From Succinivibrionaceae bacterium UBA3769 (lineage in GTDB: Bacteria > Pseudomonadota > Gammaproteobacteria > Enterobacterales > Succinivibrionaceae), in NCBI GenBank assembly GCA_002372325.1, contig DFFT01000162.1, positions 1-24,434 of the forward strand: a DNA stretch of 24,434 bases, given 5' to 3'. The notes beneath the pieces were generated by a model, which saw only the letters and a program-made list of their open reading frames with translations, had not been told where the DNA came from and did no database searches. How positions within the stretch are numbered: position 1 is the first letter of the stretch; each line of letters begins with the position of its first letter. Below, piece after piece: positions 6,112 through 14,763 of the stretch. Made by a program: the position numbers and the translations under genes.

Positions 6112-7917
6112 ATGAGCGAAGAGAAAGTTGCCTTGTTAAGCATTCCATATGGCGAAGTTGTTTATGAAACCTTTCGTGAATTAGGCAGGGCCTTTGTCGA
6201 TAAAAGCTCGGTAATCAATGCGCTGGATGATGCAGATACCCCTCTTTACCCGATTTTGCTCCGCCCGAGACGTTTTGGCAAAAGCACCTTTATCCAGATG
6301 CTGAAATGCTTCTATGACCTGTCATACAAGGACAGATATGAGGAACTCTTTTCCGGAACGGATATCTATAGGGAGAATCTTCCCAGCCATAACACCTACC
6401 ATGTTATAAATTTTGATTTTTCCAAAGTCAGTACCCAAAGCGTCTCTGCCATGCTGAACAGCTTTTTTTCTGCGGTGGCAAATGGTATCAAAAATTTCAA
6501 AAGAAGATATCCTGATTTTGCTTTTGATTATCAGGATCTTGATAAATCAGACTCTGTCACCCTATTCAACAATTTTGCATCAGCTTACTCTGATTACGTT
6601 CTGACGCTTCCAAGTCCTGATAACTCTAAAAACAAAAAACGCGGCAGACTTTATGTAATGATTGATGAATATGATAATTTCGCCAATCAGATCCTTTCAC
6701 AGGACTTAGCGCTGTTTCTTTCCATTACCGGAGACAAAGGTTTTCTGAAAGCATTTTATGCGGCCATAAAATCAGCGGCGTCAGAAGCGGACTGCATAGC
6801 AAAAACCTTTATTACCGGCGTGTCATCAGTATCTTTGGATTCTCTTACTTCCGGATTCAATATTGCGCTTAATGTTACATCAGACGCATGTTTTAACGAA
6901 TATGCCGGCTTTACTGAAGCGGAGCTTGCTAAATTGATACCCCATCTGGTAGATATCAAACAGCTGGGAGTCAGCGCGGAAGAAATTGTTGCCCGCATGA
7001 AACCAGTGTACGATGGTTACTGCTTCAGTCAGGAAGCAAAACACACGGTGTTTAATTCATCCATGTGTTTGTACTATTTGAGAACAGTTCGAAAAAAATG
7101 CAAATTTCTTCCTCCGGAAGATTATCTGGATCCGGCTTCAGACCATGACGGTTCTAAGCTTCAGCAGCTGTTCGGCATTGCCGAAGAAGGTCTTGCTGAT
7201 GAAATTATTGATACATATCTGAGCGGAGACAGATTTTTACTGAAGGAACTTGCTGAAAATATCAATCTGAACGAAGACGCCAGGTATAACCGCATACAGC
7301 TTTTGTCCATGCTTTACTACCTTGGCTATCTCACAGTTGATACCAATCCGACGTCTAATGACAGACTGGCGCTTAAAATTCCGAATCTTTTTATGTCAAA
7401 GCTGTTTGCTCAGTGCACCGCTGATACGCGACTAAGACCTAGCAAGGTGTTTACAGATTCAGTTCTGGACATATCGGCGTTACATGATATTAAGGATGAT
7501 ATCTCATCGTTTGCTGCATCCTGCACGGAATTCCTGAGCGGAATTTTTACCAACCAGGTACTGACGCATATGAGCGAAATGGCTCTTAATCTGACGCTTT
7601 ACACTAAACTTGATTCCATGCGGGGAATTTTTGCCGAGATGCAGAAGTCCCTCAGGGTGGTCGGAGACGGCGAGAAATTTGCTGATTTGGTGATAACTGT
7701 AAATGCAGATAAGGATAATGAGTGCATTTACCTTATTGAGCTTAAGTATGCCGCTAAGAACGAAGCCACAGAAGCCAGAATTCGGACTTTGACCAATGAA
7801 GCCAGAGATCAGGTTCTTAAGTACAAGTCAGCCCTGGAGTTCCGGGGGAAACAGGTCAAGGCCTACGCCATGGTCTTTGCCGGATCTGACTGCAAGATCT
7901 GCGAAATGCAGAAGTAA
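6112..7917 (+). CDS. AAA-ATPase-like protein with C-terminal PD-(D/E)XK nuclease domain
   Basis: A 601-residue member of the AAA-ATPase-like/DUF1703 family (Pfam AAA-ATPase_like plus PD-(D/E)XK). The family opening FVDKSSVINAL is at 29-38, Walker A RPRRFGKST at 51-59 and Walker B LYVMIDEYDNF at 180-190. The C-terminus carries the nuclease core FADLVIT (Asp about 525) followed by YLIELKY (Glu543, Lys545). Length and motifs are complete, so it looks functional. Upstream in-frame TTG at 6046 exists, but the ATG at 6112 has AAGGA 6 bases before it and matches family N-termini. Visibly more A+T-rich than neighbouring housekeeping genes, suggesting horizontal acquisition. The biological role of the family is unknown; it is widespread and multicopy in gut anaerobes, and defence or mobile-element functions are only suspected. 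It stands alone, with no partner gene. Confidence 0.88.
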   Translation: MSEEKVALLSIPYGEVVYETFRELGRAFVDKSSVINALDDADTPLYPILLRPRRFGKSTFIQMLKCFYDLSYKDRYEELFSGTDIYRENLPSHNTYHVINFDFSKVSTQSVSAMLNSFFSAVANGIKNFKRRYPDFAFDYQDLDKSDSVTLFNNFASAYSDYVLTLPSPDNSKNKKRGRLYVMIDEYDNFANQILSQDLALFLSITGDKGFLKAFYAAIKSAASEADCIAKTFITGVSSVSLDSLTSGFNIALNVTSDACFNEYAGFTEAELAKLIPHLVDIKQLGVSAEEIVARMKPVYDGYCFSQEAKHTVFNSSMCLYYLRTVRKKCKFLPPEDYLDPASDHDGSKLQQLFGIAEEGLADEIIDTYLSGDRFLLKELAENINLNEDARYNRIQLLSMLYYLGYLTVDTNPTSNDRLALKIPNLFMSKLFAQCTADTRLRPSKVFTDSVLDISALHDIKDDISSFAASCTEFLSGIFTNQVLTHMSEMALNLTLYTKLDSMRGIFAEMQKSLRVVGDGEKFADLVITVNADKDNECIYLIELKYAAKNEATEARIRTLTNEARDQVLKYKSALEFRGKQVKAYAMVFAGSDCKICEMQK

Positions 7918-7970
7918 GGGAGTGCAGGTCAGTGGCGGCGGAAATGCCGACAGTTCCTGTCCGGGCACGG

Positions 7971-8756
7971 TCAGCTATCCTTTGTCCATAATTTCCAGGA
8001 AACCAATGAAAAGCTCTCAGAGGATGCGGTTATAAGCTCCGGCGGAGGACAAATGCTAGAAGGCTTCCCGGCTGACAGGGCGGCTGCGAGATACCAGATG
8101 TCATCGCAAAGGAGGACTTTTCCGGAAAATGCCCGCATTTCTTTTCCCGCCACGGAAAGCCGACCCGAACCCGGGATCACCCGGGTTTTCTCAAAATCCT
8201 GAATCCCGGCTCCAGTGAGCTTTCCGGCCGCCTCCCGGAGCGTCCAGAGCTCAAAGAACCGTTCCGTCATGACGGAGGGAGTCTCCGCCTCCTTGAGGTA
8301 ATTTTGCTCCTCCGGAGAGTAAAAGCGTTTGGAAATGCCATCAAGATTCCGCCCCGCAGTAACCCTTTCCGCATCCACCCCCAAAGGACAGTCAGCGATT
8401 CCCAGAAAAACCAGATTTCCGGAATGAGCAAAGCTGAAGCAGGGGAGTGAGGGATCCCGGAAGTTCGGCTTTCCCAGAGGTTCCGTCACGATTTCCGGAA
8501 GATCCGGCAGGGGCTCTTTAAGAGTTTTTTCAAACTCCTCCCGGGAAAGAGCACCCTTTTTTTGAAATTCCGGCGAAGAGAAGATCCTTAGTCCCCGCCG
8601 CAGGGTCAGGATGGCCGCGTTGTGGGCATCCTCGTGCCGCGGACGGCGGAGATCTCCGGAAGTCTCCCCGCCGCTAGGAATTAAGGACAGAAGAAACAGC
8701 GTCCGGGGGGAATTGCCGGCAGGGAAAGCCGGAGAAGGCAGGGGAGCTTCGGTCAT
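7971..8756 (-). CDS. Sfp-type 4'-phosphopantetheinyl transferase
   Basis: A 261-residue protein with the Sfp/AcpT-type motifs: FSFAHSGN (107-114), GVDAE with Asp128 and Glu130 (metal ligands), RFYSPEEQNYL (144-154) and FFELWTLREAAGKLTGAGI (167-185). These enzymes move the phosphopantetheine arm of CoA onto a serine of carrier proteins. In the final motif the usual W-x-x-K-E reads W-T-L-R-E, a Lys-to-Arg change at residue 174; Glu175 and Lys179 are kept. The N-terminal 60 residues are poorly conserved. The ATG is preceded by AGGA about 7 bases upstream. No polyketide, peptide or aryl-polyene genes are nearby, so the carrier-protein partner must lie elsewhere. It ends tail-to-tail with the ATPase gene without an obvious terminator between. 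Confidence 0.82.
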   Translation of the reverse strand: MTEAPLPSPAFPAGNSPRTLFLLSLIPSGGETSGDLRRPRHEDAHNAAILTLRRGLRIFSSPEFQKKGALSREEFEKTLKEPLPDLPEIVTEPLGKPNFRDPSLPCFSFAHSGNLVFLGIADCPLGVDAERVTAGRNLDGISKRFYSPEEQNYLKEAETPSVMTERFFELWTLREAAGKLTGAGIQDFEKTRVIPGSGRLSVAGKEMRAFSGKVLLCDDIWYLAAALSAGKPSSICPPPELITASSESFSLVSWKLWTKDS

Positions 8757-10143
8757 ATTTTTTCCTGTAGTAATCGCGCGCAGGACAGTTATAACTGAGA
8801 TTGCCTTAAATCGGCAAGCTGCGTTTTAAGGAAGTTCCGGCTTCTTGAACAAATCATCACAGATTGAGTTCAGGGATGTTTCTGATATGAGAGCGGAAAC
8901 TGATCAGTTTACTAAGGACAGATGTCAGTTACACAGCAGTAATCAGACAGGTTTTTGTTCTGAATATGATGGTGTACAGTATTTCAGTTTCATGCCCATT
9001 CCGGTAGTAATCCTGAGCATGGCAGCATCTTCGGCTGTCTACGGCGCGGGCTTCTGCGGAACAGCCACTTTGTGAGGGAGCTGCCGGCGGTTTCTTTGTC
9101 TGGATCCGGTGTCGCAGCTGACGCATGCTGCATCCGGGGAGCAAGGCGTATTCATTGTGGATGTTACCGGGAGCCTGTCCTGACAGATCTTTACGAAACT
9201 TTTATGCAGGAAGGCCTTGAGCATGACTTAAGCGGCATATCGCCTTCCAGCGCCTGCTGACTCAATGATTTACCGGTAATTATGAGGGAACTCCCGGCCG
9301 GTGTTTTTCCATTGCTGAGCGTGTGAGAGTTTGAGGACATCTGCAGGCCTGACAACTTGTCAGCAGGCATCGATAACCCCGGTATTTCGAGCCCTGGAGC
9401 TTCGTAATAAGGTCTTTTCGCAAGGATGAGATCAATACCTGGAGATCGGCGCATGAGAAGAAGGTTCTCGTTATGCTTTATGCGTTCCCATTAGGTTCCT
9501 CTAAAGCGTCCGGGGTTCCCTGATAGCTTATGACATCCTCGCCATCGCTCTGCCGAGAAGATTAAGCCGTCTTGTCAGCATTAAAGCTGCTTGGGCTTTT
9601 TAACCTTCTCTCATCTCTGCGGAGCTCTTTCCCTTCATTCCCTTTCGCAATTTCTGAAGGTAGCTTCAGTTGCAACATGAAGCGGCAGGGCAAGGATTCA
9701 GTCATTATTCCGGCAATGATACGGTTAGAATTTCATTAAGCTTGCAGTCGGGAGTAAGACCTGGGTCATATGCTGTCCTGCGGCTGTTAAATCTGGCTGT
9801 CTTCTTAGGCCACTCCTATTTGCCCGAAATTAATGCCGGCACGCCGCCCCGCGCTTTTCGCCTTTGAAAGTCAGAGTTCAGGATGCTCTCTTTGTCTGGA
9901 TTTCTCCGGAAAATATGGAAATTCCCGCCCATCTGACCATCTCCGGTGCTTTTCCGGGGGGTTTGCGGATGCTTTAAGGGAGGCTCCGGGCTTAAAATTG
10001 CCACATTTTAAAATCCCTCCTGTCATGGCGAGGGCAGGGCGGCAATGGTGTATAATAGACGGAAAATGCTCTGCGAATCCTCATAGCGGAGTCAGCAAAT
10101 AACAGAAAACGCGGAATAACAGAGAACAGCGGAGGCTTAACAA
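8757..10143. other. 1.4-kb stretch without an intact gene; possible decayed insertion sequence
   Basis: All reading frames are short and broken. On the plus strand two peptide scraps faintly recall IS1634/IS4-type transposases: SSAVYGAGF (about 9029-9056) and LPVIMRELPAG (about 9270-9302, compare the LPVYYRELPGN-type segment of those enzymes). In between, a different frame gives SGVAAD. These would need several frameshifts, a stop and a deletion to be one gene, so the identification is weak. No terminal inverted repeats or target duplication were found. The right end (9990-10060) carries the nadA upstream region: an inverted repeat TTAAAAT-N6-ATTTTAA (9992-10011) and a -10 box. Confidence 0.3.
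10051..10056 (+). promoter_or_regulatory. -10 box of the probable nadA promoter
   Basis: A perfect TATAAT lies 87 bases before nadA. No good -35 hexamer is seen 16-18 bases upstream. The inverted repeat TTAAAAT-N6-ATTTTAA at 9992-10011, about 40 bases further upstream, could be an activator or repressor site or simply an A+T-rich UP-like element. It does not match any NAD-regulator site I can name. Confidence 0.45.
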
Positions 10144-11217
10144 ATGTATATGCCAGATATGTCCGGTATTGCTTATCCGGAGCCGGAACCTGAACTTTCC
10201 GAAGCAGAAAAGAAGTCCCTTCAGGATCAGATCGCCCTGAAGCTTCGGGAGCGTAACGCCGTTCTCATTGCCCACTATTACACCGCCCCCGAGGTGCAGG
10301 AGCTGGCGGATAAGACCGGCGGCTTTATCGGAGACTCCCTGGAAATGGCCCGCTGGGGCAAGAACGCTCCGGCGGAGACCCTGCTGGTGGCCGGAGTGCG
10401 CTTTATGGGGGAGACCGCTAAAATTCTTTCCCCCGAAAAGACCGTCCTCATGCCGGATCTCGGAGCGGAGTGCTCTCTGGATCTGGGCTGTCCGGCTCCC
10501 GAGTTTCAGAAGCTCCGGGAAGAAGAGCCGGATCGCGTTGCCGTGGTGTATGCCAATACCTCCGCTGCGGTGAAGGCTCTTTCCGACTATGTGGCCACCA
10601 GCTCCTGCGCCATTGACCTTATTCATTACCTGGATCTTCAGGGCAAAAAGATTCTCTGGGCCCCGGATCGCCATCTGGGAGCCTACGTGGCTCAGGAAAC
10701 CGGAGCGGATATGCTGAGATGGCAGGCCCATTGCGTGGTGCATGATTCCTTCAAGGAGGATGCCCTCCGGGATCTCAAGGCCGAGCATCCCGATGCCGCC
10801 GTGATGGTGCATCCGGAGGCTCCGGCTGCGGTAACAGCCATGGCTGATTTTGCCGGCTCCACCTCCCAGATCCTGAACAAGGTGCGGGAAATGGATCGCA
10901 AGGAGTTCATCATCGCCACGGAAACCGGCATTTTCTACAAGATATCCCAGGCCTGTCCTGACAAGGTTCTGATTCCGGCTCCTACCGGCGGACACGGCGC
11001 TACCTGCCAGAGCTGCGCGCACTGCCCCTGGATGCGGATGAGCGCGCTGCCGAAGCTTTTAGCCGCTCTGGAAAGCTCTCAGGGACACAATATCGAGGTG
11101 CCCGAGAATATCCGCAAGAAGGCCCTTTTGCCGGTGCAGCGCATGCTGGACTTTAATCAGGCCCTGAAAAAGCACGGCTCCGTGGAGGAGATGGTACGGG
11201 CCGGCGTCCGGATCTGA
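10144..11217 (+). CDS. nadA: Quinolinate synthase NadA
   Basis: 357 residues, close to E. coli NadA (347). Condenses iminoaspartate with dihydroxyacetone phosphate to quinolinate in de novo NAD synthesis, using a [4Fe-4S] cluster. Diagnostic segments are IAHYYTAPEVQELAD (42-56), GDSLEMAR (63-70), GVRFMGETAKIL (84-95), GAECSLDLGC (107-116), WQAHCVVHDSF (193-203) and CQSCAHCPWM (288-297). The three cluster cysteines correspond to Cys110, Cys197 and one of the last group, by position Cys294. Binding residues around MGETAK look intact. GGAGG precedes the ATG by 8 bases. nadB (aspartate oxidase) and nadC are not in this window, so nadA is a single-gene unit ended by the terminator at 11250. Confidence 0.97.
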   Translation: MYMPDMSGIAYPEPEPELSEAEKKSLQDQIALKLRERNAVLIAHYYTAPEVQELADKTGGFIGDSLEMARWGKNAPAETLLVAGVRFMGETAKILSPEKTVLMPDLGAECSLDLGCPAPEFQKLREEEPDRVAVVYANTSAAVKALSDYVATSSCAIDLIHYLDLQGKKILWAPDRHLGAYVAQETGADMLRWQAHCVVHDSFKEDALRDLKAEHPDAAVMVHPEAPAAVTAMADFAGSTSQILNKVREMDRKEFIIATETGIFYKISQACPDKVLIPAPTGGHGATCQSCAHCPWMRMSALPKLLAALESSQGHNIEVPENIRKKALLPVQRMLDFNQALKKHGSVEEMVRAGVRI

Positions 11218-11249
11218 CGGTCGCCCCGGAGGAACGATTGCGAAGAGAG

Positions 11250-11278
11250 TCCCGGAAACACCGGGATTTTTGGTTTTT
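11250..11278 (+). terminator. Rho-independent terminator after nadA
   Basis: TCCCGG-AAACA-CCGGGA, a 6-bp perfect G+C-rich stem with a 5-base loop, is followed by TTTTTGGTTTTTC. It starts 33 bases past the nadA stop. Confidence 0.9.
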
Positions 11279-11282
11279 CTGC

Positions 11283-11334
11283 CGGGAGCGGTTTTAAGAC
11301 CACAGGGGACAGGATCCTGTTTTGTCCGCTCCCG
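11283..11334 (+). promoter_or_regulatory. Strong, possibly switching hairpin in the cstA upstream region
   Basis: CGGGAGCGG (11283-11291) pairs perfectly with CCGCTCCCG (11326-11334). Inside lies the palindrome ACAGGATCCTGT (11309-11320 plus neighbours), and GGACA (11307-11311) can instead pair with TGTCC (11323-11327), which overlaps the outer stem by two bases. The two folds compete. It may be an RNA leader structure or a second terminator stem protecting cstA; the T-run after it is weak. Confidence 0.4.
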
Positions 11335-11437
11335 TTTCCGCATTTTCGGGCTGACAGTTTTTTGCTATTGATTCGGAAAAGATTTTTTTACGATTTCTCA
11401 AACTAACAAATAAAGGAGAGTCTCAGACAGAACAAGT

Positions 11438-13174
11438 ATGAACGGTTTATTGCTTCTGACCATAGCCCTGGCGTATTTTGCGGCCGGCTATGCTTTTTAC
11501 GGCGGATATCTGAACCGTCTTTTCGGGATCGACGATCGGAGATCCACGCCGTCCGAAACCAAAAATGACGGAGTGGATTACGTGCCCACCAGCAGCTTCG
11601 TGCTGTTCGGGCATCACTTTTCCTCCATTGCCGGCGCCGGCCCTATTGTAGGGCCTATTGCCGCTGCCTACTTTGGCTGGCTGCCCGCGCTCCTGTGGAT
11701 CCTTCTGGGCTGCGTCTTTATCGGCGCGGTGCATGATTTTGCTTCCCTGTTTCTTTCGGTAAGACACGGCGGCCGCTCCATCGGCTATGTTATCGAACGG
11801 CTTATGGGCTATGCCGGACGCCAGATGTTTCTGATTTTCTGCTGGGTGTCCCTGATTCTGGTGGTGGCGATTTTCGGACTCATGGTGGCCGGAACCTTCG
11901 TGAAGACCCCGGCCGTGGCCACCGCCTCGGTTATTTTCATTCTCATGGCTCCGGTGTTCGGCTACGTCTCCCGGAATGTGTGCGGTCTTAAATTGGCCTC
12001 GCTGATTTTTGTGCCCCTGTCATTCCTGACGGTCTGGTTCTCCGGCATGATTCCCATTGATCTGGTATCCCTGTTCATCGAAAGGGGCATGGATGCGGAA
12101 GCTGCCAAAAGCGCCGCTCTCTGGAGCTGGATGGGAGTTCTGGGCGTCTATGTGATGCTGGCTTCGGTGATTTCGGTAAAATGGCTGCTCCAGCCCCGGG
12201 ACTATCTGAGCTCCTTCCTGCTTTATGCCATGATTCTGGGCGGTGTTCTGGGCATCTGCTGCTATGCTCCGGATCTCAAGTTCCCGGTCTTCACCGGTTA
12301 CAACGTTCCCATCGGAAACGGCCAGCCCACTGACATGATCCCCGCGCTCTTTATTCTGGTGGCCTGCGGCGCCTGCTCCGGCTTCCACTCGCTGGTAGCC
12401 TCCGGCACCACCTCCAAGCAGATCCGCCGGGAAAGCCACATCCGGACCATCGGCTACGGCGGCATGATTGTGGAGGGCATTCTGGGCGTTATGAGCCTGA
12501 TTTCCGTGGCCTACCTCAGCCAGGCTGATTTTGCGGAAATTGCGGCAAATCCGGTTCATGCCTTTGCCTCCGGCATCGGTGTCTTTATGTCAAAGATGGG
12601 GCTTTCCGGCACTCTGGCGTCCAATTTTATCAGCCTGGCCATTTCGGCCTTTATGCTGACCACGCTGGATACCGCCACCAGACTGACCCGTTTTGTCTGG
12701 CAGGAGCTGTTCACGCCCTCCTGGGAAACCCGGGAAAAGATGCAGAACGAAGGCATTACCGCGAAGAAGAGCCCGGTTCTGAGCTTCATTACCAATATCT
12801 GGGTTGCCTCCATACTGGCAGTGTTTTTGGCTGGTCTTATGGCTTCCACCGGAAGCGCCAATTCCATTTGGCCGATATTCGGAGCCTCCAACCAGCTTCT
12901 GGCCGCTCTGACTCTGCTGGGCGTCAGCATGTATCTTATGACCAAAAAGCTTAATTTCTGGGTAACACTGATTCCCACCGCGCTTATGATGCTCATGAGC
13001 ATCTGGGGGCTTTCAGACATTATTAAGGCTTTTGTCGACAAGAACCTGATGCTGGCCGGCGCTGCAGGCTTCCTCATTGTTATGGCGCTTCTTCTGGTGG
13101 CGCTGTCCGTGATCATGCTGCACCGCAATCTCCGGCAGCTTTACGGCAAGGGCGAGAAGCCGGCCGGAAAATAG
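11438..13174 (+). CDS. cstA: Carbon-starvation CstA-family transporter (short form)
   Basis: A 578-residue polytopic membrane protein beginning MNGLLLLTIALAYFAAGYAFYGG and carrying the CstA signatures GHHFSSIAGAGPIVGP (59-73 region), GVDYVPT upstream of it, ACGACSGFHSLVASGTTSKQI in the middle, and SANSIWPIFGASNQLLAALTLL near the C-terminus. Many hydrophobic segments span the whole length. E. coli CstA and BtsT are about 700-716 residues; this belongs to the shorter lineage common in anaerobes. Family members import peptides or pyruvate, so the substrate here is undecided between these. The start is dictated by family alignment and the lack of other in-frame starts, but the AAAGGAG site (11412-11418) is 19 bases upstream, unusually far, hinting at regulated or weak translation. 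It is a single-gene unit bounded by a structured leader and a strong terminator. Confidence 0.9.
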   Translation: MNGLLLLTIALAYFAAGYAFYGGYLNRLFGIDDRRSTPSETKNDGVDYVPTSSFVLFGHHFSSIAGAGPIVGPIAAAYFGWLPALLWILLGCVFIGAVHDFASLFLSVRHGGRSIGYVIERLMGYAGRQMFLIFCWVSLILVVAIFGLMVAGTFVKTPAVATASVIFILMAPVFGYVSRNVCGLKLASLIFVPLSFLTVWFSGMIPIDLVSLFIERGMDAEAAKSAALWSWMGVLGVYVMLASVISVKWLLQPRDYLSSFLLYAMILGGVLGICCYAPDLKFPVFTGYNVPIGNGQPTDMIPALFILVACGACSGFHSLVASGTTSKQIRRESHIRTIGYGGMIVEGILGVMSLISVAYLSQADFAEIAANPVHAFASGIGVFMSKMGLSGTLASNFISLAISAFMLTTLDTATRLTRFVWQELFTPSWETREKMQNEGITAKKSPVLSFITNIWVASILAVFLAGLMASTGSANSIWPIFGASNQLLAALTLLGVSMYLMTKKLNFWVTLIPTALMMLMSIWGLSDIIKAFVDKNLMLAGAAGFLIVMALLLVALSVIMLHRNLRQLYGKGEKPAGK

Positions 13175-13211
13175 CTAAGCTGATAAATGGCCCCTGAAAG
13201 GCCAGGAAGAG

Positions 13212-13247
13212 AAACGCTTCTCCGTTGTCTGCGGGGAGGCGTTTTTT
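13212..13247 (+). terminator. Rho-independent terminator after cstA
   Basis: AAACGCTTCTCC pairs with GGGGAGGCGTTT through 12 positions including two G-U pairs, with a 9-base loop and a run of six Ts at the end. Confidence 0.9.
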
Positions 13248-13347
13248 ATGGTCCCGGCATTATTCAGACCTGTCCGGAGCGTTTCCCGCAAACAGCGCCT
13301 GGCCTATCAAAAGGGCCAGCTACCGCCCCGATGCCAGCAAAATATGT

Positions 13348-13382
13348 TTTTGGGAAACAGAAGCAAATTCTATTTCCCAAAA
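13348..13382. promoter_or_regulatory. 10-bp perfect inverted repeat upstream of the ATPase pseudogene
   Basis: TTTTGGGAAA (13348-13357) and TTTCCCAAAA (13373-13382) are exact inverted copies separated by 15 A+T-rich bases, and a related half-site, CGGGAAATGG, follows around 13401. The centre-to-centre distance (about 25 bases) suits a protein-binding operator as well as an RNA hairpin. It stands about 75 bases before the pseudogene start. Confidence 0.45.
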
Positions 13383-13458
13383 TCGCAAAATTATCAAAAA
13401 CGGGAAATGGAAAGGATGCAATAGCGGCAAAGCGCTGAAGACGGCGAGGTGATGATAA

Positions 13459-14676
13459 ATGAGGCTTATTGAACGGAAGCATTATTTGGAACAGCTTATC
13501 GCTGCCAAGGGCACGCCTGACATAAAGGTCATAACCGGGGTAAGACGCTGCGGGAAAGCCACGCTGCCGGAAGCCTTCATATCCTATGCTCAGAAGAACG
13601 ACCCGGACGCAAACATCATTCATGTGAATTTCAGTCTTCCGGAGTATGAACATCTCCTGACCTGCCGTGCTCTTTATGATTATGTTTCCGGCAGGTACCG
13701 GAAGGGCACGGCCAACTATGTGATGATTGACGAAGTTCAGATGTGCGAGAGCTTTGTAAAGCCCTTAACTGGTTGCATGCGGAGGAACGATACGATATCT
13801 ATGTTTCCGGCTCAAATGCGTTTTTACAGAGTTCCGACCTGGCCGCTTTGCTTACGGGCCGGATCTTTGAGATAAAGCTCTATCCCTTTTCATTAGCCGA
13901 GTTTGCGAAATACTTTGAACTCGATAATGCTTACGAGGCATTTGGGAAATACCTTGCCGAAGGAGGCATGCCGGGGTCTTACCTGCATTGCGGGCAGAAT
14001 GCGCGGCACGACTGCATTGCCGCTGTCTTTGATACGCTGATTGTCAGGGATATCAGACAAAGATATAAAATCCGGAATATTCCGCTGCTTGGCAGGATAG
14101 CGGAATACCTGAGGGATAACATTTCGCATCCTTTATCCGCAAGAAGCATTGCCGGGGCGCTCTTCCGGAAATAAGGATAACGTCAATCACAGGACTGTGA
14201 GCGCTTATCTCGAGTATCTCTGCCAGGCCTTTGCATTTTGCCGGGTGCCCAGATATGACATCCGCCAAAAGAAACATCTGGCCTCCCATGACAAGTATTA
14301 CCTCTGCGATCATGCGTTCCGTTATGCGAAGTCCGGCGCCGGAACTATGGATGGCGTCAGGGCGCTTGAGAATATTGCAGCCATAGAACTGATGCGCCGG
14401 GGATATCGGGTTTACGCCGGCATGCTGTATCATGAGGAAATCGATTTTGTGGCCATGAAACGCAGTGAGAAGCTGTATATCCAAGTCTCCGATAACATAA
14501 CCGATGAAAAGACTTTGGAAAGAGAAACAAGTCCTCTGCTAAAAATAAGAGATGCCTATCCGAAGCTCATCCTTGCCAGAACCAGACACGGGATGACGGA
14601 TTACGAAGGAATACAGATTATTGACGTGGCTGACTGGCTGCTCTCACGCAAAATCCCGGCAGCGAAGCAGCCATAG
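13459..14676 (+). pseudogene. AAA_14/DUF4143-family ATPase, frameshifted twice
   Basis: Joined across two frameshifts, 1218 bases give about 406 codons, the normal size for ATPases with an N-terminal AAA_14 domain and C-terminal DUF4143. Frame 1 runs 13459 to about 13760 (VITGVRRCGKATL Walker A, YVMIDEVQMCE Walker B). A one-base loss near 13758-13762 moves the frame to ALNWLHAEERYDIYVSGSNA...TGRIFEIKLYPFSLAEF. A second shift (net +1) near 14157-14162 gives SSGNKDNVNHRTVSAYLEYL... and the nuclease-like C-terminus with YHEEIDFVAM. The Walker A motif also carries Ala where Ser is expected (GKS/T), a third likely inactivating change. GAGGTGAT precedes the ATG. Function of the family is unclear. 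Sequencing error could explain one shift, but not easily all three lesions. Confidence 0.85.
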
Positions 14677-14715
14677 AGCTCCGTTTTTGGCGAATCTGAT
14701 GCTGTAATAATTTTC

Positions 14716-14744
14716 TTGTTAAATCCTGACAACAATGCTAAAAT
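14716..14744 (+). promoter_or_regulatory. rplY promoter
   Basis: TTGTTA (14716-14721), a 17-base spacer and TAAAAT (14739-14744), with TGC directly before the -10 as an extended element. The predicted start is near 14751, leaving a leader of about 70 bases. Confidence 0.75.
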
Positions 14745-14763
14745 CCGCACGTTTTTGATGGAT

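Noticed and set aside
10081..11022. 313-codon frame antisense to nadA
   Set aside because: Composition artefact opposite a clear nadA gene; no recognisable motif or ribosome site.
12020..13128. Two long frames antisense to the cstA-family gene
   Set aside because: Shadows of a membrane-protein gene with conserved family motifs on the plus strand.
13187..13452. Short plus-strand frames between cstA and the ATPase pseudogene
   Set aside because: They run through the cstA terminator and the inverted repeat, and show no coding character.
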